A stretch of DNA of 64,000 nt from positions 58,743 through 122,742 of the forward strand of contig NZ_JAGHFX010000080.1 of NCBI RefSeq assembly GCF_017888565.1. The letters are read 5' to 3'. The stretch comes from Clostridium sp. GTDB taxonomy: Bacteria; Bacillota; Clostridia; Clostridiales; Clostridiaceae. Positions 8,344 to 16,860 of this stretch are shown one piece after another. Made by a program: the position numbers and the translations under genes. The first letter of the stretch is position 1; every line of letters begins with the position of its first letter. The notes beneath the pieces are model-generated. The model did not search any database and had not been told where the DNA came from. It saw only the letters and a list, made by a program, of their open reading frames with translations.

Positions 8344-9024
8344 TTAATTAAATGTAAGTAATGATAATAATAAGTTTAAGTATCCTGTCATCATTAAAAT
8401 ACCTATTATAATTAACAATATTCCTGAAATAGTATTAATAATTTTATAATTTTTCTTAATGAACGTAAAAGCACCCTTTAATGTATCAATTAATAATGCT
8501 GATATTATAAACGGAATTCCAAGACCTAAACTATAAGTAAGTAACATAAATATCCCTTGCATTGAATCTTGACTATTTGCAGCCATCATTAAAGCAGATC
8601 CTAGAAAAGTTCCTACACATGGTGTCCAACCTATTGCAAAAATAACTCCAAATAATACTGACGAAGTTAAATTAAGATTATTTAAATCACTTTTATTTTT
8701 TAATTTAAAACTTCTATCTAAAAATGATATTTTTAAAACTCCAATATAATTTAATCCAAATAGAATTAATAATCCTCCTGCTACAATATTAAAAGTTTTC
8801 ATATATCTTTGTATAAATGTTCCAAAAGTTCCCGCAGCTCCACCTAGAATTGTAAAAACAATTGAAAATCCAATTACAAATCCAATTGAATTTATTAGAG
8901 CCTTATTTGTCTTCCCATCTTCATTTCCTCCCATGAAATATGAAACATATATAGGAAGCATAGGTAATATGCATGGGGAAATAAATGTTATTATTCCCTC
9001 TAAAAATAGAATAAAATAATTCAC
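8344..9024 (-). CDS. ccdA: CcdA-type thiol-electron transporter
   Basis: This is a 226-residue polytopic membrane protein of the CcdA/DsbD-beta family, with about six hydrophobic helices. The two redox cysteines sit in the expected contexts, FISPCILPMLP in helix 1 and IGWTPCVGTFLG in helix 4. It shuttles reducing equivalents from cytosolic thioredoxin to an external thioredoxin-like partner, here the adjacent TlpA-like protein. I choose the GTG at 9024 because AAGAGGAG lies seven bases upstream. An ATG 36 bp further upstream would add a charged tail and has no ribosome site. The two genes form an operon. Confidence 0.9.
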   Translation of the reverse strand: MNYFILFLEGIITFISPCILPMLPIYVSYFMGGNEDGKTNKALINSIGFVIGFSIVFTILGGAAGTFGTFIQRYMKTFNIVAGGLLILFGLNYIGVLKISFLDRSFKLKNKSDLNNLNLTSSVLFGVIFAIGWTPCVGTFLGSALMMAANSQDSMQGIFMLLTYSLGLGIPFIISALLIDTLKGAFTFIKKNYKIINTISGILLIIIGILMMTGYLNLLLSLLTFN

Positions 9025-9148
9025 GACATCACTCCTCTTCTTTTTTTGATAGTATATCATAATATCTGGAATAATTGAATAAGTTACTTTTTTGAAACCT
9101 ATATCACTCTGACCTAGATTATTAGCTGTGCTGTTATGTCTGAAATAT

Positions 9149-9193
9149 AAAAATAGATATTGTAAACTATATTAGTTTACAATATCTATTTTT
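9149..9193. terminator. Bidirectional terminator hairpin
   Basis: A perfect 21-bp stem (9149-9169 with 9173-9193) and a 3-base loop have A-runs on one arm and T-runs on the other. It serves the 49-aa gene to its right on the minus strand and separates it from ccdA. Confidence 0.85.
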
Positions 9194-9224
9194 ATATATT
9201 TATGTTTATAATATCCTACTTCAA

Positions 9225-9374
9225 TTATTTATTTAAATTGGACTTTACATCTTCCAAATCTTCTTCACTTATTTCAAGTAATTTTATAATTGTTTTTTCA
9301 TCTAATCCTAAATTTTTAAGGTTCAAAAATCTAGTTGTTATTGTTTGTAATTCAACCTCTCTTTTAACACTCAT
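9225..9374 (-). CDS. Small protein, 49 aa, unknown
   Basis: A 49-residue product begins MSVKREVELQTITTRF and ends with EDLEDVKSNLNK. The start ATG has a strong site (AAGAGGAG, eight bases away), and a textbook terminator follows the stop by about 30 bp, so it is an independent transcription unit. The middle part, LKNLGLDEKTIIKLLEISEEDLE, is helical. It resembles the C-terminal helices found in Rpn/PD-(D/E)XK transposase-like nucleases, which suggests either a remnant of such a gene or a small helical regulator. I cannot assign a function. Confidence 0.6.
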   Translation of the reverse strand: MSVKREVELQTITTRFLNLKNLGLDEKTIIKLLEISEEDLEDVKSNLNK

Positions 9375-9417
9375 TTATAATCTCCTCTTGTAACTAAGAA
9401 TTAAAACATAAAATGTA

Positions 9418-9846
9418 TTATTCTTCATCATGTTCAAAGTCTTTACCTGTTTTCATTGCTATTCTTTCAGCAACTAAATTTTTCAACAGCACATTTACGG
9501 TCCATTCTCTTGATGTTTCTGTAACTGTTGCTTTTAAAACATTATTAACTCTAAATTTCTTTAAGTTTTCAATGAATATTCCCATTTTAGCACCAGGAAT
9601 ATTATTAAATATAATTGCTTTATTCTTTATTCCATCTTCTGAATCATTTAATATGTTTCCTTCTAGTACATCTTTTACAATTGAGTTTCCATTTTTATAA
9701 CTTAAAATAATTTTATCTCTAATGCCTATCATTCCAGCAAGATTACTTACTGTTTTAATTTCTTTTGCATTAAAGTTACATAAAATTACACAACTCCTAC
9801 CATCTTTAACTTCTGTATCTTTTATATCTAATTTTTCAAATGACAT
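9418..9846 (-). CDS. DUF3783-type protein
   Basis: This 142-residue cytosolic protein has a C-terminal half that fits the clostridial DUF3783 proteins: IIFNNIPGAKMGIFIENLKKF, then KATVTETSREWTVNVLLKNLVAER. The N-terminal half (CVILCNFNAKEIKTVSNLAGMIGIRDKIILSY) is a small alpha/beta fold. The start ATG is preceded by AAGGAGAAGATT. It lies 40 bp upstream of the 49-aa gene and reads the same way. The function is not known, and the family assignment is from memory of its sequence pattern. Confidence 0.7.
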   Translation of the reverse strand: MSFEKLDIKDTEVKDGRSCVILCNFNAKEIKTVSNLAGMIGIRDKIILSYKNGNSIVKDVLEGNILNDSEDGIKNKAIIFNNIPGAKMGIFIENLKKFRVNNVLKATVTETSREWTVNVLLKNLVAERIAMKTGKDFEHDEE

Positions 9847-9945
9847 AATCTTCTCCTTATTAATTAATTTAATTTATATAACTATATCATATAAAAATAC
9901 TAAGAATTAAGCAACCTTGAATTTATTTTATAAATCTATTTAAGA

Positions 9946-10467
9946 TTAATTTTGAATTATAGGGCTTCTATAAAGTATTTTTACAGTTATTATTAAATCA
10001 AATAACATTACAAAAAAACCAATTAAATTTGTTACTCTAAATAATTTTTCTAAACTTAAATATATATTATTTATGGTTGGTTGAACTAAATTAATCCCTA
10101 CATAACATAATATCATCCAATATAAAGAAAATCTTAATGTTATTAAACCTTTATAGTTATATTTTAACTTAGAATAATCCCAGTATTTTTTATTAAATAT
10201 TTCTTTTAATAGATATCCACTTATAAATTCTACACTTGTTGGAACTATTAAAAATAATATAAGAGTTATACTAATGTTAAAATTAAAATATTTATTACAC
10301 AATACTAAAATAGTAAAAGCAATGCCGTACATCGGCTTATATGGTCCTTTCATAAAACCTTCTTTTTTAAAATTTCCAGTTATTATATAACTGTAAACAC
10401 CTTCAATTATCCAACCTACTATTGAATATAATATAAAATTAAATAAAGTAAAATTTATTATAGTCAC
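9946..10467 (-). CDS. Putative ABC-transporter type IV membrane protein (PF06541-like)
   Basis: This is a 173-residue integral membrane protein with about four to five hydrophobic helices. It shows the family signature of the CmpB-like membrane proteins: FILYSIVGWIIEGVYSYI, then FMKGPYKPMYGIAF and later a conserved YYWDYS-type region (here KYWDYSKLKYNYKG). No ATPase is nearby and transport has not been shown for this family. The start is GTG, with AAGGTCGGTG upstream. It stands alone, transcribed toward the DUF3783 gene about 100 bp away. The substrate is unknown. Confidence 0.75.
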   Translation of the reverse strand: MTIINFTLFNFILYSIVGWIIEGVYSYIITGNFKKEGFMKGPYKPMYGIAFTILVLCNKYFNFNISITLILFLIVPTSVEFISGYLLKEIFNKKYWDYSKLKYNYKGLITLRFSLYWMILCYVGINLVQPTINNIYLSLEKLFRVTNLIGFFVMLFDLIITVKILYRSPIIQN

Positions 10468-10686
10468 AAAAATACACCGACCTTCACTAATTTTACTTTT
10501 AGTTTAACCAAAATTTATTTATAAATACCTTACCAATAATTAAATCTTCCCCATTCCCCCTAATTTGTGAAGTTAATATTTATTTACACTAAATTCTTTT
10601 ATTTTACATTTTTTATTTCATTGTAACTTTTATATTTTGTAGGAATAAAATGAATTTATAGATTATTTGTAAGGGAGAGGACTAAA

Positions 10687-11547
10687 ATAGAGTCTAATTA
10701 TAAAAAAGTTAAGATTATATTATTAGTGATATTAATTGCCAATATAGTTGTTGCATTATCAAAGATAGTAGTTGGATTAGTTATTAATAGTTCTAGTGTG
10801 ATGGCTGATGGCTTTCATTCAATTTCGGATGCTGCATCGAATATTGTAGGAATAATCGGAATTGTTATGGCTTCAAAGCCTAAAGATACCGATCATCCAT
10901 ATGGTCATAAAAAATTCGAAACAATTGCAAGTATGTTTATAGGTACAATGCTTCTATTTATATCTTTTAATGTTATTAAATCTTCTATTAGCAAATTATT
11001 TAATCCTTCTACATTAGAAGTTAGTCTAGAAAGTTTAATTATTATATTAATAACTTTATTTATTAATATATTTGTTGCCTTTTATGAAGGTAATCAAGGC
11101 CAAAAGCTTAATAGCCAACTATTAATAGCTGATTCTCTTCATACCAAGAGTGATATTTTTGTTTCCATTGGAGTACTTATAGCCTTATTTTCTGTAAAAC
11201 TCGGATTTCCTCCTATAATCGATACTATTGTATCTTTTGTTGTCGCTTTCTTTATTCTTCATGCATCCTACGAAATATTTAGAGATAATCTTTCTTCTTT
11301 AACAGATAAAGTAATATTAGATGAAGAAGTTGTTGTTGATATTTTAGATGAATTCGATGATATTAAAAATGTTCACAATATTAGATCTAGAGGATATAAA
11401 GATTGTGTATTCTTAGATATGCACATAAAAGTCGACTCTAAATTAAGCGTTGACGAAGCACATATCCTTGTTCATAAAGTTGAAGATACTTTATCTTATA
11501 GACTAGGGAAAAAAATAGATGTTATTATTCATGTTGAGCCTGATTAA
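10687..11547 (+). CDS. Cation diffusion facilitator (CDF) metal exporter, apparent ATA start
   Basis: This is a CDF-family metal/proton antiporter of about 286 residues. Transmembrane segments lie in the N-terminal 210 residues, with the metal-site motifs MADGFHSISDAASN and LLIADSLHTKSD. A cytoplasmic C-terminal domain carries FLDMHIKVDSKLSVDEAHILVHKVE. The ligand pattern (HxxxD/DxxxD) is typical of Zn/Fe/Mn exporters. No ATG, GTG or TTG lies at the expected N-terminus. AAGGGAGAGG (10671-10680) is spaced six bases before ATA at 10687, which gives the normal family N-terminus (ESNYKKVKIILL). The next GTG (10726) has no ribosome site and cuts into helix 1. A rare ATA start or a mutated or misread ATG is likely. 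Confidence 0.88.
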   Translation: MESNYKKVKIILLVILIANIVVALSKIVVGLVINSSSVMADGFHSISDAASNIVGIIGIVMASKPKDTDHPYGHKKFETIASMFIGTMLLFISFNVIKSSISKLFNPSTLEVSLESLIIILITLFINIFVAFYEGNQGQKLNSQLLIADSLHTKSDIFVSIGVLIALFSVKLGFPPIIDTIVSFVVAFFILHASYEIFRDNLSSLTDKVILDEEVVVDILDEFDDIKNVHNIRSRGYKDCVFLDMHIKVDSKLSVDEAHILVHKVEDTLSYRLGKKIDVIIHVEPD

Positions 11548-11555
11548 TTATAAGT

Positions 11556-11596
11556 AAAATGACTAGTTATAAAATAAATCTATAACTAGTCATTTT
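11556..11596. terminator. Bidirectional terminator between convergent genes
   Basis: A 16-bp perfect stem (AAAATGACTAGTTATA and its complement) with a 9-base loop sits between the CDF gene (plus) and the TIGR03943 gene (minus). T-runs follow on the plus strand and the mirrored arm serves the minus strand. Confidence 0.85.
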
Positions 11597-11599
11597 TTG

Positions 11600-12253
11600 T
11601 TAAAAATATTGGTTATTTGGTGGCTTCACCTTTATATATTCCTCTATGTTAAAGTAGTATTCTCCATCGTACTCTATTTTCCCTAGTGCCTTAATCCATT
11701 GGCCTTCATTTAAAGTATCTTTACAAATTGAATTCAATCCTATTATTACTGAATCTGCTACACAGCAGTTCATTTCTTCTCTTGCTAAAATAAATTTTTC
11801 TTCTCTATTGTGGTTGTGTACAAATCCAGTGTATATTATATACTTTCCTAAATAATCTTGTCCATTCTCACTAATTTCTTCAATTATATGATGATTTTCA
11901 TTAGATATTTCTATTGCTTGATTTGCTACTGAGCTTTTAAACTTATAATCATTTATATTAAATTGTTCCTGAGAAACCAAGTCATTTAATAATATAAAAA
12001 CTCCAATTGCTAAAGTAAATATTATAGGTATATAACTAATTGAATTGTCTTTTCTCGTATTGAAGCTTATAACTTTAAATATTTGAACTATAATTAAAAT
12101 AGGTAGTATTGCTAAAGCTATATATAAATTTTTAGCAGTTTTAGGACTTAAAAAATTATATATATACCCTGATAGCATTAAATAACCAATAAAAGCAGTT
12201 AAAAGAATTAATATTAATAACCATATAAATTCATCTATATTAAATTTCTTCAT
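11600..12253 (-). CDS. TIGR03943/DUF1980 permease partner protein
   Basis: This 217-residue protein has about three to four N-terminal membrane helices (residues 8-110) and a C-terminal extracytoplasmic domain with the signature REEMNCCVADSVIIGL, followed by an OB-like end (KALGKIEYDGEYYFNIEEY). It matches the YcgQ-like protein that accompanies UPF0718 permeases. The paired cysteines may bind metal. The start ATG follows TAGGAGGTAAT, 8 bp behind the permease. It is the last gene of a four-gene operon that also encodes two CobW-type GTPases, which suggests a metal-handling transporter. The substrate is unproven. Confidence 0.85.
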   Translation of the reverse strand: MKKFNIDEFIWLLILILLTAFIGYLMLSGYIYNFLSPKTAKNLYIALAILPILIIVQIFKVISFNTRKDNSISYIPIIFTLAIGVFILLNDLVSQEQFNINDYKFKSSVANQAIEISNENHHIIEEISENGQDYLGKYIIYTGFVHNHNREEKFILAREEMNCCVADSVIIGLNSICKDTLNEGQWIKALGKIEYDGEYYFNIEEYIKVKPPNNQYF

Positions 12254-12261
12254 ATTACCTC

Positions 12262-13167
12262 CTATATGATTATTGTTAAACTTACAGAAAATGCTAGTAC
12301 AACTAAAACAATTAAGGTAATAAGTTTAATTGTAAATCCCTTTTTAAAATACGATCCAACTATAATAGCATTTTTTAAATCTATCATTGGTCCAAGTATC
12401 AAAAATCCAGAAATAGCAGGTATTCCAAAATGTTCTAAAAACCCTTTTGCTATAAATGCATCAGCTTCTGAACATAAAGAAAGTAAGAATGAAAGTAACA
12501 TCATTACAATTATAGCTAAATACTTTCCATTTGCCATATTATTTAGCATAGTTTCATCAACTATAGTTATAAATATACTCGATAGAAAAGACCCAAATAT
12601 GTAGTACTTTAATATATTTGAAAACTCCTTATTAGCATGTTCTAAACATAATCTTATTTTTGATTTGTTGTAAAAATAATCTGTTACTACACAACCACAG
12701 TCACATAAATTTTCATAATCAGAAGTATTTTTTATAATTTCTTTTCTTTTATTTGTTAATAAATCTATTAAAATTCCTATAATTATGGCACATAATATTC
12801 CACCAAATACTCTTATCAAAACAACTCCTATATCATTGAATGCATAAAAAGTTGATGCCATAACTACTGGATTAACAATAGGAACACAAAGCATAAATAC
12901 TATTGAAACTCCTACAGGTACTCCTTTTTTAATTAAGCTTTTTGCAATAGGTACTATAGCACATTCGCATATTGGAATAAAAACTCCAGCAAATGCTGCA
13001 AATATTATTGAAATAAATCTATTTTTAGGAAGGAGTTTTTTTACTAATTCTTCTGAAATATACATTTGTATTACTGCTGAAACAATAGCTCCAATTAATA
13101 TAAAAGGTAATGCCTCTAAAATCATACTAATAAATGTGTTAGCCCATTTTTCCAACCCAATACTCAC
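12262..13167 (-). CDS. UPF0718 (DUF318) permease
   Basis: This 301-residue integral membrane protein has about eight helices in two halves. The family signature FIPICECAIVPI (Cys67, Cys69) is in the first half, with LCVPIVNPVVMAST after it. The second half has LCSEADAFIAKGF. A cytoplasmic loop near 165-175 adds a Cys-rich patch, ENLCDCGCVV, which could hold a metal ion. The start is GTG, preceded by GGAGGGAAGATAAAGG. It is placed 3 bp after a CobW-like GTPase gene and 8 bp before its TIGR03943 partner. Export or import of a divalent metal is the natural guess from the context, but it is not established for this family. Confidence 0.85.
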   Translation of the reverse strand: MSIGLEKWANTFISMILEALPFILIGAIVSAVIQMYISEELVKKLLPKNRFISIIFAAFAGVFIPICECAIVPIAKSLIKKGVPVGVSIVFMLCVPIVNPVVMASTFYAFNDIGVVLIRVFGGILCAIIIGILIDLLTNKRKEIIKNTSDYENLCDCGCVVTDYFYNKSKIRLCLEHANKEFSNILKYYIFGSFLSSIFITIVDETMLNNMANGKYLAIIVMMLLSFLLSLCSEADAFIAKGFLEHFGIPAISGFLILGPMIDLKNAIIVGSYFKKGFTIKLITLIVLVVLAFSVSLTIII

Positions 13168-13170
13168 CCT

Positions 13171-13794
13171 TTATCTTCCCTCCTTATTAAGAAGAGTTCT
13201 AATTCTCCTAGTCAATATGCTTTCTTTAAAATAACTACTTGATTTTAAATCTTCTTCTAAATTATTTATGCTTAAAGAACATATAATTGGTGCAGTAAGA
13301 TTAATACTTTCAAGTATATTTTTTAAACTTTCTCTTTTTTCTTCATCTATAGAATTTAAATTGTTTAAAACAATAATTTTACTTGATTGTATAAACGGTA
13401 TTATAAGTTCTCCCATATTTTTTAAATAAACTTCTAAGTTACTTGACTCTCCTATATAATAATTACCATAGAAATTTATTTTTTCTTTAATTTCCTTATT
13501 CTTAATAAGATCAGCAATTACATTTAAAGTATAAGTTCCATTAAATTCTATGATTATCTTATCGTACTTTTTATATTTTATTTCATCTAGTAAAGTGCTT
13601 TCTATATTATTACAATTATTCAAATAAACTGTCTTTACATTCTCAAATCCTTTTTCAATATTAGTAGATCCTCTTTCTAGAAAAACTACTAATATTTCTT
13701 GTTTACTACACATTTCTGTAGTCAAATATGAATTTATAAAAGATGTTTTTCCTGCTCCTAAAAATCCGCTTACAACTTCTAGCTTACACTTCAT
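13171..13794 (-). CDS. CobW-like GTPase, short and degenerate
   Basis: This 207-residue P-loop protein has SGFLGAGKTSF at 9-19 and a GTPase-like core (VLNNLNS in the NKxD position, FNGTYTLNVIADLI in the switch region). It lacks the CxCC metal-binding motif and the C-terminal CobW domain present in its upstream neighbour, so it looks like a reduced paralog. It begins 10 bp after that neighbour with its own GAGGC site. It may act as a partner, or be on the way to loss, although the frame is intact and the P-loop is kept. Confidence 0.75.
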   Translation of the reverse strand: MKCKLEVVSGFLGAGKTSFINSYLTTEMCSKQEILVVFLERGSTNIEKGFENVKTVYLNNCNNIESTLLDEIKYKKYDKIIIEFNGTYTLNVIADLIKNKEIKEKINFYGNYYIGESSNLEVYLKNMGELIIPFIQSSKIIVLNNLNSIDEEKRESLKNILESINLTAPIICSLSINNLEEDLKSSSYFKESILTRRIRTLLNKEGR

Positions 13795-13804
13795 TTTATT
13801 AGCC

Positions 13805-14746
13805 TCATTTAAAAAGTCCTTTTAGCTCTTCTTTGTTTAGTTTAATACCTATAAAAGATATTACATTACTTTTATTACCTTTTATTTCTCTAATATCAAA
13901 TTCATCTTTTACAAAGTCAAACTGCCCATAACTTCCATCTATAAGTTTAACGATACCCTTAGCTCTTAACACATCCCCATAGTTTTTTGATGAAGATATA
14001 AATTTAAACTTTGATATTAATTCTGATTTAGATACCTTAGAATTAGGATATATTGCAAAAGTTTCAAAAACCTCATCAGCTTTCTCGAACCCTTCTTCCT
14101 TTTTACTTAATCTAGGCTTAAATAAGCTACTACCCTTTATATTTAAACTTTCATAGTCCTTTTGATCTAATATATCCTTTCCCCTTATCTTTCTCCAATC
14201 TTCACTAATAATAACTGCTCGTCTATTTAATTTTCTTATTTTTGAAACTACCTCTTGTACCTTTTCATAATCTAACTTTTGAACTCTACTTAAAACTATT
14301 TTCTTAGTATTTAATATTTGATCTTCATAAAAATCTTTAAAATTATTAATATACATATCAAATTTTTCAGGATCAATAACAGTAATTATATTATCAACTT
14401 CTGATTTTTCTTTTAATTTTTCTTCTTTAAATACTTTTATTATATCTGTTAATTTTGCAACCCCTGAAGGTTCAACAATTATTCTACCTGGATTATATTT
14501 TTCTATTACTTCTAAAACAGCTTCCTTAAAATCACCAGTAACTTGGCAGCAAATACAGCCTGAATTTATTTCCTTTACTTCTATACTAGATTGTCTAAGT
14601 ATAGCTGCATCAATGCTTACCTCACCAAACTCATTTTCTATAATTGCTATATTTTTTTCATATGCACCTTCGGTAATAAGCTTTTTCATAAGAAAGGTTT
14701 TCCCCGCTCCTAAAAATCCTGAATATATATCTACTTTTATCTTCAT
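13805..14746 (-). CDS. G3E (CobW/YciC-type) GTPase, metallochaperone family
   Basis: This is a 313-residue G3E GTPase. It has a P-loop SGFLGAGKT at 9-17, the ENEFGEVSIDAAIL element near 38-50, the metal-binding CICC motif at 64-67 (NSGCICCQ), VEPSGVAKLTDI and a C-terminal CobW domain ending GIKLNKEELKGLF. Members insert or deliver zinc, cobalt or nickel. It is the first gene of the operon with a second CobW-like protein and the UPF0718/TIGR03943 pair. The start ATG follows AGAGGTGTTAA. Upstream there is a palindrome (separate entry) but no clear Zur or Fur consensus. The metal is not identifiable from the sequence. Confidence 0.88.
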   Translation of the reverse strand: MKIKVDIYSGFLGAGKTFLMKKLITEGAYEKNIAIIENEFGEVSIDAAILRQSSIEVKEINSGCICCQVTGDFKEAVLEVIEKYNPGRIIVEPSGVAKLTDIIKVFKEEKLKEKSEVDNIITVIDPEKFDMYINNFKDFYEDQILNTKKIVLSRVQKLDYEKVQEVVSKIRKLNRRAVIISEDWRKIRGKDILDQKDYESLNIKGSSLFKPRLSKKEEGFEKADEVFETFAIYPNSKVSKSELISKFKFISSSKNYGDVLRAKGIVKLIDGSYGQFDFVKDEFDIREIKGNKSNVISFIGIKLNKEELKGLFK

Positions 14747-14776
14747 TTAACACCTCTATATAAAACTTTCTCATAT

Positions 14777-14791
14777 AATGTTCTAAACATT
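14777..14791. promoter_or_regulatory. Palindrome in the promoter region of the CobW operon
   Basis: AATGTT-CTA-AACATT is a perfect 6-3-6 inverted repeat 31 bp upstream of the first gene. On the minus strand TTAACA stands just before it and TTATAT just after, so it could lie between -35 and -10 as a repressor site. It does not match the Zur or Fur consensus I know. Confidence 0.35.
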
Positions 14792-14878
14792 TTATGTGTT
14801 AAATTTAAATTATATTACCAATTTTATTAACAAAATAATTATTAAATATAAAATATTATATTACTAGTTTTAAAGTAA

Positions 14879-14930
14879 TAAAAAGAGGCTATGAATTAAT
14901 TGCGATTTAACTCATGGCCCCTTAAATTCT
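14879..14930 (-). terminator. Terminator of the 540-aa membrane protein gene
   Basis: On the minus strand GGGGCCATGAGTTAA pairs imperfectly with TTAATTCATAGCCTC and is followed by TTTTTATT. It lies directly after the stop codon at 14932. Confidence 0.75.
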
Positions 14931-14931
14931 A

Positions 14932-16554
14932 TTAGTTTTGTGTACCCTCTAAAGTGATATTTTCAAATGAATTGGTTAATATAAATTTTCCATCTCCAAC
15001 TTTTATAAATTTAACTACTATCTTATCACCAACAGAACTTAATGAAACTTCTCTTGATGTTTCTGTTGAAACTGAAAATATATTATTACTTCCTTTAATC
15101 TTTATATCATAAATACTAGTTCCATCCTTCACAACTAATCCAATTCTTTCAATTTCACCTTCTAATGTTTCCTCACTATTACTTCCTTCAAGGGAAATAT
15201 TAGTATTAGTTAATCCTTCTAAATATTTATTAAGAGTTGATTGCAATGAATCTCCAACTCCCACTATATTATAGTTTTTAACATTTACCATAGCATATTG
15301 CTTAACTAATCCATTAGAATCTTTTAAAGTCATGAAATAAGTTGGTTCATTTTGTATATTTATTAAATATGGTAAAGTTGCTGTATATCCATATTGTTGA
15401 ACTTTACCTTCTGCAGATTTCATACTTGCAGTTTCTGTTGCTCCTGATGTTTTATACAAGCTTGTTTCCCCAGTTCTTGTATTAGTTAAAGTAAATCCTA
15501 CTAACCCTTCATCATTTCCTACAGATGTTACTCCAGTAAAATAATAACATTCATCATTATTAAATATTAAGTTCATTCCCTCTGTAGACTTTAATTTATC
15601 TTTATCACCAAAATTAAATACCCCATGAACAAGTTCTCCCCACTTATCTATATAATTTTTTATATATCTATCTGGTTGAATTCTATCTATCCATTTTGGA
15701 GCATCTTCTATTCCATAAACATTAGACTCTCCTGTCTCAGCATCTAATACAAGTACACCTATAGCTTTTGCTTCTGTTATTCCAATAGCATTATCATACC
15801 TAGTAACAACCCAATATGGATTTCCTTCATCATCTAATTCAAAAGTAAAATCAGTATGTCCGGCTTTCATATCTCTAAGGTAAGTTGCTCTACGCAAATC
15901 ACTAAAAAGATAAGCTGATTCTAAATACTTAATTTTAATGTCTTTTCCATTTACTTCTGTTACTAATTGAACATCACTTTCATTTGTTGCACTTACCTTT
16001 ATATATCCTGTTGTTCCTTCTCTGTTAGTAAACCATTTAAATAATGATGAATGCTCTAATGGCGCAACGTAGTAAAGTTGTCCATCTATGCTTTGCAATG
16101 TTAAATCTCCTATAGTTACTTGGCTTCCTAAGCTAGGTATCTCTCCTAATTTTTTATCTGCCAACTTATATGCTACTTCTTTATCTATAGTTGGTAATTG
16201 CTTTAAATCTATATGCTGAATTTCATTACTAAATTCAACACCTTCAACATTACCAATTAATTCTCTATGATCTTTATAGCTAACTATAGGACTAAATACT
16301 ACTAATGATAAGATATAAATTACAGCTACTATTACTGCTGCTAGTCCATATTTCTTATTAAATGTAAAAAAAGCATAAATTGCTGTTACTACAACAAATA
16401 CTCCTACAATATAAAATGAACTTAATGTAATGTCTAATATTAAACTACTATTAAAAGCTAAAAATATTCCTGATACTATATAAGCTGTAATTAACCATCC
16501 TAAATATTTTAAAAATGATCCTTTTTTTGGTGTAATATTTCTTATATTCTCCAT
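14932..16554 (-). CDS. Large membrane-anchored hypothetical protein, 540 aa
   Basis: This is a 540-residue protein with three to four hydrophobic helices in the first 110 residues and a long, mainly beta-rich extracytoplasmic portion. I do not recognise a named family. Visible features are a region with PYWVVTRYDNAIGITEAKAIGVLV and VLDAETGESNVYGIEDAPKWID (like a turnover or PepSY-type repeat), and an OB-like C-terminus (GEIERIGLVVKDGTSIYDIKI to VVKFIKVGDGKFIL). The start ATG follows GGGGGATAAAA. The gene is monocistronic with its own terminator. It may be a cell-envelope or signalling protein, and no catalytic motif is evident. Confidence 0.7.
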   Translation of the reverse strand: MENIRNITPKKGSFLKYLGWLITAYIVSGIFLAFNSSLILDITLSSFYIVGVFVVVTAIYAFFTFNKKYGLAAVIVAVIYILSLVVFSPIVSYKDHRELIGNVEGVEFSNEIQHIDLKQLPTIDKEVAYKLADKKLGEIPSLGSQVTIGDLTLQSIDGQLYYVAPLEHSSLFKWFTNREGTTGYIKVSATNESDVQLVTEVNGKDIKIKYLESAYLFSDLRRATYLRDMKAGHTDFTFELDDEGNPYWVVTRYDNAIGITEAKAIGVLVLDAETGESNVYGIEDAPKWIDRIQPDRYIKNYIDKWGELVHGVFNFGDKDKLKSTEGMNLIFNNDECYYFTGVTSVGNDEGLVGFTLTNTRTGETSLYKTSGATETASMKSAEGKVQQYGYTATLPYLINIQNEPTYFMTLKDSNGLVKQYAMVNVKNYNIVGVGDSLQSTLNKYLEGLTNTNISLEGSNSEETLEGEIERIGLVVKDGTSIYDIKIKGSNNIFSVSTETSREVSLSSVGDKIVVKFIKVGDGKFILTNSFENITLEGTQN

Positions 16555-16860
16555 TTTTATCCCCCTAGATATTTTCTACTATTTTATATAGTATATATTA
16601 CAGTATAATGTAATGTTTGTAAATATATTTTTAAATATTTATATCTCTTAAAAATATAAAATTAAATCGTATAGCTTTTAATTTCTTTTTAGCTTATTAG
16701 ATACTTAATATTAAAGTATAGTTTATTATAGATTATTACTCTTACTTAAATAATCTATATAAAGATATTTTTCTGAAAATTCAACTTTTTTTTCAAAAGC
16801 CCATTAAATACATTTTAAAATATTGTATAATAATATTAAAACAAATTTAGGAGGTCTAAA
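16555..16860. other. Divergent intergenic region
   Basis: About 300 bp of AT-rich DNA between two divergent genes. A -10 box TATAAT (16826-16831) stands 30 bp before the DUF975 gene with a weak ATTAAA-type -35. A TTTACA box on the minus strand may serve the 540-aa gene. Nothing else was recognised. Confidence 0.45.

Noticed and set aside
13171..13794. Second CobW-like gene as a pseudogene
   Set aside because: The frame is intact, the P-loop is kept, and the spacing and ribosome site are normal for the operon. Reduced but probably active.
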